DNA from: Apostichopus japonicus
Taxonomy: Eukaryota; Echinodermata; Holothuroidea; Aspidochirotida; Stichopodidae
Direction of reading: 5' to 3'
DNA: 64,000 nucleotides
Assembly: GCF_037975245.1 (NCBI RefSeq)
Contig: NC_092579.1
Span: forward strand, 20,406,666 to 20,470,665
The position numbers and the translations under genes are program-made. Below the pieces are notes generated by a model. That model saw only the letters and a program-made list of their open reading frames with translations, was not told the origin of the DNA and searched no databases. Shown in pieces: positions 36,523-49,714 of the stretch; within the stretch, counting starts at the first letter, position 1; the number at the start of each line of letters is the position of its first letter.

Positions 36523-37633
36523 GCCATCAGTCTCAAATCGTGGGGAATCGACATATACCGATTTAAATCGACAAATACCAATTTCCAGCAGCTTAAATTG
36601 GCTTCTTTACCGATTTAAATCGGCATATACTAGTTTAATTCGACATATCATCGATTTAAATAAATATATACCAATTTAAATCGATGATAAGTAAAATAAA
36701 TCGGTATATGTCAAGTTAAATCGACATATACCAGTTTAAATCGATGATATGTGGAATTAAATTGGTATATGTCAATTTCCGTGGACTTATACCAATTTCT
36801 AGCAACTCAAATTGACATATACCCATTTAAATCGACATATCATCGATTAAGCTCATTAACATATTCCAAATCCCGATTTCGGTGATGATTGACATGTGGA
36901 GATACATCACGTGTAGTCACCTGACAAGGCGCGCGAATACTTGAAAATAAACGCGAGCACAGTGGAATGCATGATTTGAGATTTGAATACTGTAAATGTT
37001 AATCCCCCTGGGTATATATTTAGCTGTAGTAAAACGTAACCTTACGTACAGAAGGCCTCATTGCAGAACAATATCATCTTTGTTTATGGTGTACTGGAGT
37101 AGGTAATTGCATCTGTGTACGTACTGTGTATATACCGATTTAATTTGACAAATCATCGATTTAACTTAAACTGGTATATGTCGATTTAAATTGGCATATA
37201 ACGATTTATTATCAATTTAAATTGGTATATGTCGATGATATGTCGAATTAAACTGGTATAAGTCGAAGGAAATTGGAATATGTCGATTTAAATCGGTATA
37301 TGTCGATTCCCCACGATTTGAGACTGATGGCCCGCCATACTCCTGAGCAGCTGGAATACAATTTCTACTCCGTGCAAGAATCAAGACCAAAATAACGTAA
37401 ATTTTTAATATTTCCGATCTTTTCCCATGATATGTTGTCAATAAATGTTGTAGGGTCTACGCAGTAGGTCATAATCAGTCAGTTATACTTTCGTAATCGT
37501 AGGCTAGTATTAAGCTAAGTATTTATTATGATGCCGTTAAAACTTAAGGGCAGGGTAGGCAAACCTAGCCTAGGTCCTACTACATACGCAGCACATAGGC
37601 CTAGGGCCATAACACTTTTTATTTATATAGTAA

Positions 37634-38209
37634 AGGCTTCATAATTGACGCACCCCCGTAATTGACGCACCTTCAATTATTACTTGCAACGATACAGAAG
37701 GCCACCTAAACTTTTTGCAGTCAAGCAGAATTACATATTTCATGAGTTTGAATCCATTTCAGCTATTTGCTGACCAAATTGTGGTATTTTTTAAGCTTTA
37801 AACACGCTCCCCCCAGTTTTACACATTTTTTGGACATTTGGAAATCTTACTCCCTAAAAATAACCAAAATTACTTCAATATGATACTGTACCACTACTCT
37901 CTGGGACCTGTCTAAGCTTAGAGGTTCAGAGCATAGCAAACAGCATCCAAAGTCAATGGATGTATACTTAGGCCTACACAACAGTTAGCTTATCGACGAA
38001 TGTGTCAATTTAGGGGTATGAAAGAACTCGACACAGCAGACATTTTGTGTTCAAATTCTTCTCAATGCGTAGGCACAGAACAATAAATATTTTGAGATCA
38101 TTACATTTCTGAGGGACTAAACATATGAAAATTGCAGGCAGTTGAGTGATTTTGATTTTATGTTGACCGACATCGTCAATTCAATCCTTAAGTGCGTCAA
38201 TTACAAGCC
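37634..38209. mobile_element. Candidate terminal-inverted-repeat element
   Basis: The word ggcttcataattgacgcac at the left end and its complement gtgcgtcaattacaagcc at the right end make an inverted repeat of about 19 bp. A second attgacgcac lies just inside the left end. There is no coding content, and no target duplication was identified, so the boundaries are tentative. Confidence 0.45.
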
Positions 38210-38384
38210 CACCATGCTACTGCCTAGCCGCCCTTACACTAAGTACGACACTATCATGACAAAATTGAATAAAATCATGGCCGTGGCTTTTCTTACGTCT
38301 AGTCGTAAGAATAGTTGATAAATTATTGGCGAATTCAAGCGCAGTAATGTAAATAAAGCAACTGCGCATGTACAATAGTAGGGG

Positions 38385-38432
38385 TAACCCTAACCCTAAA
38401 CATAACCCTTAACCTCAATCCTAACCCTAACC
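38385..38432 (+). repeat. Short interstitial telomere-like patch
   Basis: A short imperfect run of ccctaa words (taaccctaaccctaaa, then caatcctaaccctaacc), the complement of the TTAGGG telomere repeat found in most deuterostomes. It is too short to be a chromosome end. Confidence 0.6.
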
Positions 38433-39060
38433 GGAAATTATTGTTACTCCTCGTCATAAAAAAAATATTGCAACAACAAATAATTATTAAATTTTAATAA
38501 TAAAAAATAAAAAACATATATATATTAAAAAAATTATGAAAAAATCAAAAATCAACAAAATCAACAAAAAAAAAAAAAAAATTGAATTTGAATTTTCCTT
38601 CTTTACGTGAATGTAAACTAGTCACGCCAGTAAACTGCACGGCTATAGCATTTACAATTCAAAATTAGCTGAAGTCAACATGTGAAAGTTTGTTTGATAC
38701 AGTAAATGTAACTCTTAACACTTTTAATAAAGTCAAGTTTTATTTTCTTTCTATGCCTTTCTGTTGACTTTTTTTTATGATGGAATTATTCTTAAAGCAG
38801 TGTAACAGTTAGTTACACGTGTTGGGTTAATTAAGGTATTGTATCTTTTTCTCTCTTCTTCAATTAATTTATTTTTTAGTGGCTACTTTTGTGTTGTATT
38901 TCATGTTGTTAATTCAGGTTTGTATATTGATAGGGTTATCAACATCGTTTACCAGGTTCAGTTTGAACCTTCATGAAAAGTATTTTTAAGAAGGGGGGTT
39001 TACCTCAGCTTGTCCTGTATGTTAAACATTTCTGACATGTCTTTGTTGCATTGAATATTT

Positions 39061-39680
39061 TCAATATTTGGTGGCTGTTCAAATCACTCTTGCTTTTTGT
39101 AAACTCAAGTGCATGCATAGTTGTGCGTCGTTTGTAAATGTGTTACCAAACCTCCGTAATACTCTACAAATTATCTCTGGTTGCGTCTGTTTTGCTTCGG
39201 TTCATCTTCACTTATATTTCCTGTACTTTAAGCCATCTATGCAAATCAATGTTCTGAAGGTCATTTCACAGGCTCTTGAGGTAAACATTTTGTTACTACT
39301 AGCTTTGGTGACAGTGAAGTACATGCATGCAGTAGTTGTGCTTGTATTCAGTTTCAAAAGACATTACCAAACCTCTGAAATACACTGTGAAACATTTCCT
39401 GTACTAAAATCAATGTTCTGACGGTTCCATTTTTGGTGGCCATCAAAGGTCATTTCACAGGCTCTGGAGGTATAAACACTTTGGTACTACTAGCTTTGGT
39501 CACAGTGAAGTGCATGCATGCAGTAGTTGTGCTTGTATTATGTTTCTATATACGTTACCAAACCTCTGAAATACAATGTGAAGTATTTCTCCTCTTTCTG
39601 TTTTGCTTTGCTTCACCTGTACTTATATTTCTGTACTTTAATCAACTTGTACAGGAAATGTTCCATATTTGGTGGTAGTT
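39061..39680 (+). repeat. About 200-bp repeat, three diverged tandem copies
   Basis: The words gtgcatgcatagttgtgc/agtagttgtgcttgtatt, ttaccaaacctc and ggtcatttcacaggctct recur in the same order three times across about 620 bp. Open frames over the array follow the repeat and carry no known domain. Confidence 0.75.
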
Positions 39681-42600
39681 TTCCTGGGATAGCAGTGTAT
39701 TAATACTACTAGTTGTTATGAAACTAAAGTGTAGGCTATTGCCTACTGTATTAGGTGTAGCAGTCTTTGTATTGAAAACCTCTGGTTATTTCTTGTCACA
39801 TGTGCCCAATTTCTTGCTCTTGATTCAATCTTTTGTTTGTTTCTCCTGTAATTTGAATCAATTTATTCAAATAATTTTTGTAAATGGATCTTCTATTAAA
39901 GAAAGTAAATAAAACAAAGAAAAAGCCACAAGGAACAGGAAAATATTACAAAGAAACCATTGTCTTCAATCTTATGTACTACCAAAAGATTAAATGCATG
40001 ACCTTTTTGATGGATTGGCCATTAAAATGTTGAAGGTTTCACCAAGCCACTATCACAGACGAATTTAACAATTATGGTTTCTTAATGTTGATTTTATGTC
40101 ATCCTTTATTCTTTCATTAGCAAACTGAACCTTGCCTTATATCCTTACTCCTTGTCCACTCATTTGTTGGGTTGAATATAACAGATGACATTTCTAGCAA
40201 CATTATAGTTCCTTTTTATGGTAACACCAGATGGGCAGAAAAGCTGATCAAAACTTGTAGGTCTGAATTATTTTTACATCAATTTTAACTGAAATTTGTG
40301 GTTCTATTGGATAATGTTGATCTCTCATCTTTTGCTTTGTTGTTGTTGTTATTTTTCCGCAGCCTGCTTACAAAACAGGAAGATTACTGAGATCTCTCTC
40401 GAGAAATCTTAAACTTGAAGTGCCACGAAGCTAAAGTAGAGCAGCAATTGTCCTGCCTCCAGGAAAAGTTACAAGGAATCGACCCGGACCAACTGCCGTT
40501 AGGGATAGACTTAAAGGACCAGCAATCCCTGGGACCGATACCCCAGACTGTGAGTTTACATTACAATCTCAATATTTAATTTTCTGTAATAATTATGTAA
40601 AATAGGGTCAGATGGTAAACTAGGATTATGAAGGTAGACAAAATAATTGTTAACTTTTAAATTGTTGTGAAATATAAGGACTGGCTCAGGGGTGTACTTA
40701 TTAACAGAGACCTGCTATTTCTGAAATTATAGTGCTTGAAATTAAGTGCTTGAAAAAGATCCTTCTTGCCCAACAAATTCCTTTTAGGTTGTAAAGTTAG
40801 TTTAGATGATGGTACACCATTTTTGGATAAAAACTTGGTATTTTCTGTTGATTCTAGATATTTCACTTTCAACAATGAATTGCCAACTTTACGAGGTAAA
40901 TAAATTGTGGAAGCATCTCATGGATGATACTGAGAGAAAAAAAGGCATCATGGATACAAATTAATGTAGTAGGATACTAGGTTTTGTATATCAGAGGTAT
41001 GCAAACTTTTAGGCCTACACCCACAGGATCTTCGGTGAGGACTCATCCACGAACCACCATACCCCTTACCCATCCCTCCACCATACCCCCACCCCCCAAC
41101 CATACCCCCACCCCTCAGAATCAATGCTCAGAATCCATGAAAGCTAGAAATACAGCTTAATTCATCTCCGTCGGCAAGCTAAATGAAAACGTAGATAACT
41201 TTTCCAATATCTGGAAAAATTGAGCCACCCACTGTCATTTCTTTGTGACCCCCCACATTAGTGTTGTGCCCCCATCGTTCACAGTTGTTTCATATAATTT
41301 TCGCTGGCTCTGACAAATATTATTTTCAAATGGCCTTTGATGTCGTAATTCAAGAACATTTCCTGATAGCGTTGTGCGGGATCCCTGTAGTCAAGTGAAT
41401 CCTGGTATCGCGATCCTGGTATTGACAACTGGTTATAACATTCGTTTCGGTATCATTCATGGGAATCCCGGATATAATAACAAAAATATCTACATGTTAT
41501 TGCTTTTTTCCAAGGTTTGTGCTTTTTCTTTTTGGAAGTGTATGTTAAAAAACTAAGGCCCTAATATAGCGTGTTATTTTTATTTTTTATAACCCTGCGT
41601 GTAAGAGTATGTACATAGCCTAAAGGCTATGCATATTGAATGTTTGACATTGACAGTCTCATAACTAAGTGCTTTGAACCATAGATGAAAGTTGAGGAAA
41701 ATCCTGGTTGTAGTTACGATACCGGGATACATGTTGCAGCAATTACCGGTTTTGTAAAATCCGACTACCGCACAACGCTATTGCCTGATTTTAACAAATT
41801 GATCGAAAGGTACTAAAACTCTACAAAGTCATACTTTCATTCTATTCATGAGATAATTTTTTGAAACTATGAAGTTTTCCTCAGAGTGTGACCCATAAAA
41901 CTTGACATCTTCGCCCAGCAGCAAAATCAACAAAGCCCTCTGCTTATCATGTCAAGATTTTGTCTCAATTAACTCAGTGAAATGACACAAGTGTTCTTTG
42001 TTTTATTTTATCTTTCAGGTTACGGCATCGAGGACAATTAAGTTGTCGAGTATATTCAAGCCTGACAAAGGGGTAAATACCTTTCTTGATTGTCATTCAG
42101 TGAATAGGTCAAATTTAATGATATCACTAAGTTGTGGTTTACATAGAAATTTAGTATTGAGATATGTTGTAGGATACACATAAAAGGAAATGTTTGCTTT
42201 TAAGTTTTATATTTATAAGATAGAGAAAAGCAAGTAAACCGCATGGTTCTTTGTGGTCACGTGGATGAGATTTTATAACCAATAAAACTTGTGGTTTCTA
42301 TGACTACTATATGATCTTTATGAGCATTTGTAGTAATAAGGACAGACATACCTCCCTTGTTGTTATATATAAGCAGTGTTCATGATTAAATGAATACCTT
42401 GTTAGCCATTTGAACCAAACTTCTTCTAAGGCTTTTTTAGTTAAAACATTTAGATATTATACGAGCTGCAGTATAAACTGCAATGTAAGAATCTATCTAT
42501 CTTCTGTTCAATTATTAGTATATTGATGTGATCGGTATTGATAATAACACATGAAGGCCTACAGTATATAGTTGTTAAACTTATTGATCAGCATTAGACA

Positions 42601-42701
42601 TGTGTGATACCAGCCTTTATGTAATGATAGGCAATGGGTGTAGGCTGCTACACAAAACTGACTGCCCATACTATGTCAGATGATAAATCAATGAGTGGTA
42701 T

Positions 42702-43679
42702 TGTAACACTCCTGTACCCCGGCCGAGCGGTAGCGTGGGTTATCAGGCAGCTGGAGGCCACCTGATGTCAGGGCAGGGGAAAGGGGGAGGCGAAGACTTA
42801 TGCTAGCAGGGCTTGAACCAATACACAAAAAAAGAGAGAAGAATATAGTTTAAGAGAACTGGGTCTCAAGTCAACAATTTAATTACTTAATTCACTTTAA
42901 ACATACAAAAATATGGCAGCGTCTTTCTGCCGTATACAAATAAAAGCAAACAACGGGCAGAGATTCACTTTAAATAAATAACCAATAACTACGTACCAGG
43001 GCGTGGGCAGCACGGCTCTTAAGAATCACGAGAGTGAGTACCTGACACGTGGCGCCAACGGCAGACTGAACAATACCGCCTAATGTGTTCCCGCCCCGAT
43101 TAACTCCTGCACTACCTCCGGGGAGAGCCCTAATTTGACCCTACCTCCGGGGTCTATAACATGCAAAAAAGCCAACCAGGACGGGAAATTATTACTTAAC
43201 AATATAATAAATGGCGCCTGTAGTCAGCCCTCACTCCTGGACCTGCTCTCTAAATTAAATAAACCTTGCCTTTGAAATATTACTTTACTGTAATAGCCGT
43301 GCTGCTCACCGCTGGTTTCCAGTTCTCTGGCCGAACTTCAACGAAATAAATTAAGTTTCCATTACACAAAATACATAAGAAAAACAACACCGTCTTAATG
43401 AAACAAGGTATAGAGAGCAGAGTGAAAGTAAAATAGATAAACGCTAAACAGAACAACTCGCGTAATAAAAGAGCGAATGCCTGGAATGCTGGTGATGGCA
43501 GACGACGGGGAGAGCGAAAGAGACCTGCATAATAAAACAAAAGTAAATGGAATGGTGAGTGAATGGACAACAAATCGCGGGGTAAATTATTCAAACAAAA
43601 CGGGAAAACATATTCTTAGTAGCCCTGGGCGTGTTCGAAATACGGGGTACACGCATCCCGAACAACCCAGGGCATAACA
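42702..43679. mobile_element. Candidate solo LTR
   Basis: A 978-bp block begins tgtaacactcc and ends gggcataaca (TG...CA), flanked by gtat on both sides (42698-42701 and 43680-43683). It is more GC-rich than its surroundings and has no coding domain. On the minus strand it starts tgttatgccctggg, which resembles Gypsy-type LTR ends. No partner LTR or internal region is present, so this would be a solo LTR. It sits in an intron of the broken kinase gene. Confidence 0.5.
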
Positions 43680-45732
43680 GTATTATATCCTGTATGTGCA
43701 CTGACATTATATTGAATCAATCAATACCAAACAAGTATTGACATGTAGCCTATTTTTGCCTACATTTTGACAAGTTTGTAGAATTGTTCATTTATTCTGT
43801 ACTTGGGAAGATCACAGCCAGAGAACAGTTTTCCTATTACAGAAGACAAACCAATCAGTTCTTCTACGCTAAAGTGAGTAGCTCTAGCATGAACTGAAGG
43901 CCTGTAACTAGGGGATTGTTCTGGATATTAGGCCAAGCCAATTTCCAAAATGATAATACTGATGTAACAATCTTATTGACCTGCTTTTCTGTGAAATTTT
44001 TCGAAATTACAGTTTCATAGCATAGGCAGCGAGATCCATCAGATGTTGACCAAAAAGGTTATAAAATTCTGAATTAGTTGTATATCTGCCAATGAATTGG
44101 AGATAAATACCTCCTATTGTTAAATTAAGGGTTGCCTTGTTTGGGGATGCTCCAATCTGTGAAAACCTAGTTGTGGGCCTGATGTGTTTTGAGATCCTTG
44201 ACGTGTCATGTTTGCATGGTTATTCAAACCTTACTGAACAAACAGGAAGTGAGTGTTTTGCTTCCTGGGAAGACATTATTACTAAATATTGCAATATAGT
44301 TTGTCCTGGCAATGTTAAAGCATTTTGTTGTGCATAACTTTCTTGTTACTTTGCTGAAACTCTCAAGAATGTTGTAAATGACCATGTAAAACAATAAAAG
44401 AAAACTTCCAAGTTACTATTGCTAGTTGGGTCATGTCCTTCTGCTGGGTACACAATACCAAACTCTCCTCCACCAAACAACCCCTCCCCCCCTCCCACAA
44501 ACAAGAAATAAACTTCTAGCTTTGGTTAGAAACAAGATGCTTCAGTATAGTTGGCCTGTTGGTGATAGCTAAAGATCCCCATGGTTACAACTTAATAAAA
44601 CCTCATAAACTGAGATGTACAGGATGGAGCCTGTCTTTGGATTTTGTGTATTAATTCTTCTACTGCAGTCCCCTTGTAGCTGGTAAGGTTCTTGGAATTC
44701 CAGTGTCCCACTAGAAGCTGTTTATTTATCTTTAATGTATATTCCTGTCACATATTAATATTTGTTTTTCATTGTTTACAGTGTGGGTGCCCAGGTGTTG
44801 GAACTTAATGGACAGAGCCTGTGCAATGTTGAAACTAAGGATGCCCAGAGTCTTTTTGGCAATCTAAAAACAGGACAAGTCCAGTTGAAAATATCAAGGT
44901 TTATTAGTGCAGAGGTAATAAGTTATATGAGACTAGAATGTTAAATGCAACCACAGAGATGCAGATTGGCTAGAGACTGTATTAAAACAAATGTAATGTG
45001 TGATGTTACTAGTTTATTGTCTGGGTATTGGAGAGGTGGTGTTCCATTGACAGTGTTTTGTGGTCAATTTGAATTGAAGGGTCAAGTTAGAACTATTCTA
45101 ATAATTATTATTACTTTTTGGTTTCAAGGAATCGAGGCAGGAATTGATCAAGGCCCAGGAATGTGCTCTTCGGCTAGGGAACCCACCCAAAGCTACCACC
45201 AGCAAAGGTTCCCAGAGAGGTATGTTTGGATGTCAGCTTCAACAACTCTGCTACTGTTATATACAGAGATAGATAAAATATTGTGCAAAGTGTACTCAAC
45301 TTGCTTTTTGGATGAGTTTAAATTATAGACCAAGACAGGAGATTGCATAAAAGTGCATTTGCATGTGTATAAATGTATGTGTGTATGTTATCATGTATGA
45401 GTGCATGCTGTGATGGTAACCTGGGAAAGGAGGTGCTTGTACATATATGAAAACAACCTCTGTTGACTCCCACACATCCTAAATGCCATCTGTAACATGT
45501 ATGCCAACTTTAGTATTGGGTTTGTGATACATCATGGAGGTGTGCCTCCTGACTATGGTAATGTAGATGACCTGATGTGACACCCACCTTCCCCGTTCCC
45601 ATAGCAATAAGTGAATGTGTTTGACAGTAAGCGCCCTGTTTGATATCACTATTGCATGTTGAGCATGGAATTTCAGTATATATATGTATGGGTGTATGTG
45701 TTTGTGTATTCATGTATAAGTATGTGTGGGTG

Positions 45733-46064
45733 CAGGGGGTAGGAAGCTTCCAAAAAGTGGGGGGGCACAACATCAGAGGGGCACTTTCTCATTCCACAAC
45801 CACCACTCGTTATGCTATAAACCGATACACACCGGCCAAATCACTTAAATATACTGTATATGATGTGTTAGTATGCTATCAATACAATTTTGGTGCACAT
45901 AATAACATAAAAAATTTTTAAATTAACAAAGGCTTAAGATATCTAAAAGACAGTTCTTCATCAAAGGGGCACATTTTATTTGCCAGTAGGGCACATTTGC
46001 TATTTTGAAAAATAGTTGGGAGGCACATGCTCCCAGCCCCCCCCCCCAAGCTCCTATCCCCCTG
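45733..46064. mobile_element. Nonautonomous hAT-type element
   Basis: The left end cagggggtaggaagctt and right end aagctcctatccccctg are inverted repeats. The flanking 8-mers tgtgggtg (45725-45732) and tatgcgtg (46065-46072) agree at six of eight positions, as an aged hAT duplication would. The interior has repeated ggggcac words and a C tract. No transposase. Confidence 0.7.
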
Positions 46065-46075
46065 TATGCGTGCAT

Positions 46076-48027
46076 GTATATGGTCATTTTCACAATCAGT
46101 GGTGTAACTTTTGTACACTCAGGGCCAAAATTTCAAACACCATATATATTGAAATTTTTACTAACATCACATGTTAAAGGGTTCAAATTTTTTGTAACTT
46201 CAACTTTTTGGAGCTTACACATATACGTTTATGGGTGTAATTTTTTGGTGACTGTATGACTCTAGGAAACTTTAAGCAAAAAGATATATTTTTACAACCA
46301 TATTTACACAGTGTTAAAACAGTACTCTGATTCAAGTAAACTTTTAAATGCTTAAATCATTATATGTTACTTAAAAATGAAAAGGATTTGGCAGAAAGTT
46401 TTTAATACTATTGCAGATATTTCCATATTAACTGAAAATTTATTGGAAATCAAGGATTGTTTTCCTTAATTTTAACTTTAAACTATTTAAAAAAAAAGAC
46501 AAGGCCAAGTCAAACACCCTAAAATAATGTCTCCTCACAGAGGGCTAATATCCAATCCAAGTTGCCCAAAGCTCATTCTTTGCATCATAAGTATACATGT
46601 CTTACTAGTTTAGTATTGAAAATAAAAAATAAATGTTTTTATTGTGACCAAATTTGACCTTGAAATGCCCAAAAAAGCACAAAATGTTGGTAAAATGAGA
46701 TGTTTAAGGGCGCTATTCACAGGCATCGTTGGGCATGTGACCCTGGAAATGCAGTTTATTGGTAGTCCTTATGCTAGTGTACCACCCTCTTAATTATTAA
46801 GCACCTGTATGCTAATGCTAAGAAGTTTTGTCATTTGAATTACTCAAATCGGCTTGTGCAGGAATTTTCATACATATGAACTATGTGATTTTCACAATTT
46901 TCGAGTCGTGAATTTGAGTAGATAACACAAAATACACAACTTTTTGACTTGAGTTTTTAAAAATACAGTCAATGCACTCCTGAAAAATGGTATTTAAAGA
47001 AAAATTCAAATTTACCCACAGCCCCAAATTGGACCCCCAATTAGGGCCAGAAGTGAGATTTCTTAAGTTTGAGGGCGCTGTTCGTAATAGGTACGACGCG
47101 CTCCACATTTTTTGGGCACTTTTCCCGTGCAACTACCACTGGACAAGGATCCTATGCAAATTAAAACTCAAACATGCCATTGCTTGTGAATATAGAGCAC
47201 ATCTCATTTTTTGCCATTTTAATTACTTGTTACAAAAAATTGAGACCGTAAAATTTCCCCAAAATTAGCTAAATTCGAAAGCTGGTCACATGTCTTCCAT
47301 AATATTTGCAATATCAGACATAAAATACTTTACATTTATACAAAAGATGCCTCCAAACTTGACACAAATTTAGGGCAAAATGACTATACTATTGTTTACA
47401 TAAATCTTGGGCTGAAGAATGCTTTGTTTCGGAGGTGACGGAAAAGTTAACGGAAAAGTTAACATTAAATTTGAAATTTACACAATTCTTTTGAAAATTC
47501 CAAATGAAAAATATTTTAGGGCCCAGATATTAGACACATTAATTATTGTAATAATGCAACCATACTTAACAAAATTTACACTGCTTAATTAGAACTTAGT
47601 TGCAGTCAAACTTAGGTACCAATTGTTAACGGAAAATGTCACCTCCGAAACGACAAAATCTAGCCACCGGTCCTTGGAGAAGGAAAGGAAGGAAACCTGG
47701 GGAACACAATTGCATTTTAGTTTGGACACTTGTTGATAATATCAACCAAATAAGAACTGGAAAATACCTTCCACCAAAAAGTACAGGCTCTGACAAAAAC
47801 AGTGTAGTTGAAAGTGTACGGCTGAACTAGCATATTTTAAGCATATTTATGGCCACCAAATCCACCTGAAGAAACCGAGAAAGTTTGTAAAGCTACCCAA
47901 GGTAGACTTCACTTAGGATGGTCAAATGGCAAAAAATCTAAGAATTCTGGTATTTGGTCACTGAGTTACAAAGCAATAAGTGCCAATATTGAAAGTTACA
48001 CTACTGATTATGAAAATGACCATATAT
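46076..48027. mobile_element. About 2-kb element with ~35-bp terminal inverted repeats
   Basis: The left terminus tatatggtcattttcacaat plus cagtggtgtaacttt (46077-46112) is matched as a complement at the right (47994-48027, aaagttacactactgatta and so on), with three or so mismatches. Inside, a second inverted pair gtttcggaggtgac (47425-47438 and 47638-47651) encloses about 200 bp. Open frames within reach 93 codons and show no recognisable transposase. The target duplication is not resolved. It lies in the intron region between the kinase-gene pieces at 45.2 and 49.7 kb. Confidence 0.55.
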
Positions 48028-49714
48028 GTATGTGGAAATGTGCTAGAAAAGTGGTAATACATGACCAATCATTTGCACTTAAGTTCTTGCTTTGGCCACC
48101 ATATGGCATGAGACACTTAAATGTCCTATTTAACTGACTAGAAATGTCTGCAATGAACTTGGGAGGAAAATACATATGACCTTTAACCTACCTCTATAAA
48201 TAAGACATGATAAATTACTATATTCTCTATATTAACTGTTAAGAGTTGATCTGAATGTCAGAGAAAATTTGTGTCTGCTTGGAGATGTGCTAGTTCTCCT
48301 GTTTCCTCCTATCCTCTTGCTAAAACTAGAGATGTAATTGAAGCTAGTTGAAATTTTATTCATTTACAGACACCCTGAATTACGAATCTCCATTGTTGCC
48401 TTAGTCAAGACTCCTCCCTCTGGGAGATTCAAGAGAAACATATCCTTGGACAAGGAAGTGTTCATTTCTAGCAGATTTTCTGACTTGATTTCTACTACTA
48501 CTACACTTATGACATGACATTTCCAAAACATGTATTGCTAATATTGTGTTAACCTTCACGTAATGCTAGTTGCAAGGTGTCTCGTGTTTGATAAACAAGG
48601 CCAGCAGGTGTGTTAAAATTGATTTAGCTATAGAGAGTGCTAGTATACTAGTGATAAAGGTGACTGTTTCCTTGTTGCTTTCACTTCTTGTTTTACTTTG
48701 TCTGAGTTATTTAGGTTCCCAGTGCTTCAGTCGCATGTTCGATTTTCTTGGGAAATGTTAGGTGGGAATACTATATATTACAGATTTGAAGGAAGATTAA
48801 ACCTTAGATTTTATTGATACCATTTTTTTTTTAAAGGAAGCTGGGTTTATCTGCAACCTGAATTTATTATACCTTGGCAATTCTTTACTGATACGTTTTA
48901 GATTCGCTTTGTTTTAATGTACCGGTGAAAATATCAGTTTCATAAACATGCATGGGTGTGAAGTATTAAAGAGGTATGAAGGTAGTTTATACAAGTCATA
49001 AGTGTGTGTGAATATTAAATCATTAACCACTGATGTTAATAGTCATCAGTGTGTCCCCTACACATACTAAAAACATCAAATAACGAGAAGTATATTGTTT
49101 CAACCCACAAAGCATATAAATTCACTGTGACATATTTATCTAATTGAACACCCACCCACCCATCTCAGTATAATGTAGAGAGGATGAAAGCCTTTCTGGA
49201 AGTACTTTGAACAATTTTAGCGTGTTAAGCATTTGGCCGATAATTGAAGAATTGTGGACAATGGTTAATTCATAGTACATTTAAATGATACCAAGAATGG
49301 GAGATATGAGTTAATCCTATTGTCTTGGCTTATTTCAATCTCTGAGTCTGCTTAGGTTCTGTGACGGTAGCAAGTATTTCGGTCTGAGGTGGGTGAAAGG
49401 TAGACCATTCTCATGCACTGATGTCATGTGACAAGTGCACCCAGTCATGTGATAAGTAATAGTCAGGTGATATGTGCACTCAATCAGGTGACAAGTGCAC
49501 CCAGTTATGTGATAAGTGCACTCAATCAGGTGACAAGTGTACTTAGTCAGGTGACAGTGTGCACATGTCATATGATAATTGAAATCTTCCAGCTGAACAA
49601 ACATGAGATGGGAGAAGCGTGCTCCAACTGTGGTCTGACTTCATTGTGTCAAGTCAATGTAACAGAAAGTTGTCGATGTTGAGTAACTTACAGCAGAGAT
49701 GTTTGTGTCTACAG
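48028..49714. repeat. Intron region with a ~21-bp tandem repeat (49424-49572)
   Basis: Within this stretch, 49424-49572 holds about seven copies of a unit near caggtgacaagtgcactcaa. The rest looks like ordinary intron sequence of the kinase gene, ending at the SH2 exon acceptor (ctacag, 49709-49714). An open stretch at 48369-48470 after a ttacag could be another exon, but its phase does not fit the neighbours. Confidence 0.6.

Larger units (their letters stand above)
35099..37337. mobile_element. Large fold-back element with palindromic interior (outer), split by a hAT-like insert
   Basis: The left end tggcgggccatcag (35099-35112) resumes after an insert as gccatcagtctcaaatcg (from 36523). 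The right end is the exact complement, finishing cgatttgagactgatggc ... gcca at 37337. A TA flanks both ends (35097-35098 and 37338-37339), fitting a TA target duplication. The interior (about 36540-37310) is packed with tandem palindromic words of the type cgatttaaatcgacatatac and their complements. The terminal inverted repeat is at least 55 bp long. No protein is encoded by the fold-back itself. Confidence 0.8.

Noticed and set aside
48369-48470. Possible extra kinase-gene exon after ttacag
   Set aside because: The open stretch looks somewhat protein-like, but its phase matches neither neighbour and no Fes/Fer or PDZ pattern is visible.
49424-49572. CRISPR-like spaced repeats
   Set aside because: This is a simple 21-bp tandem repeat without distinct spacers, in an animal intron.
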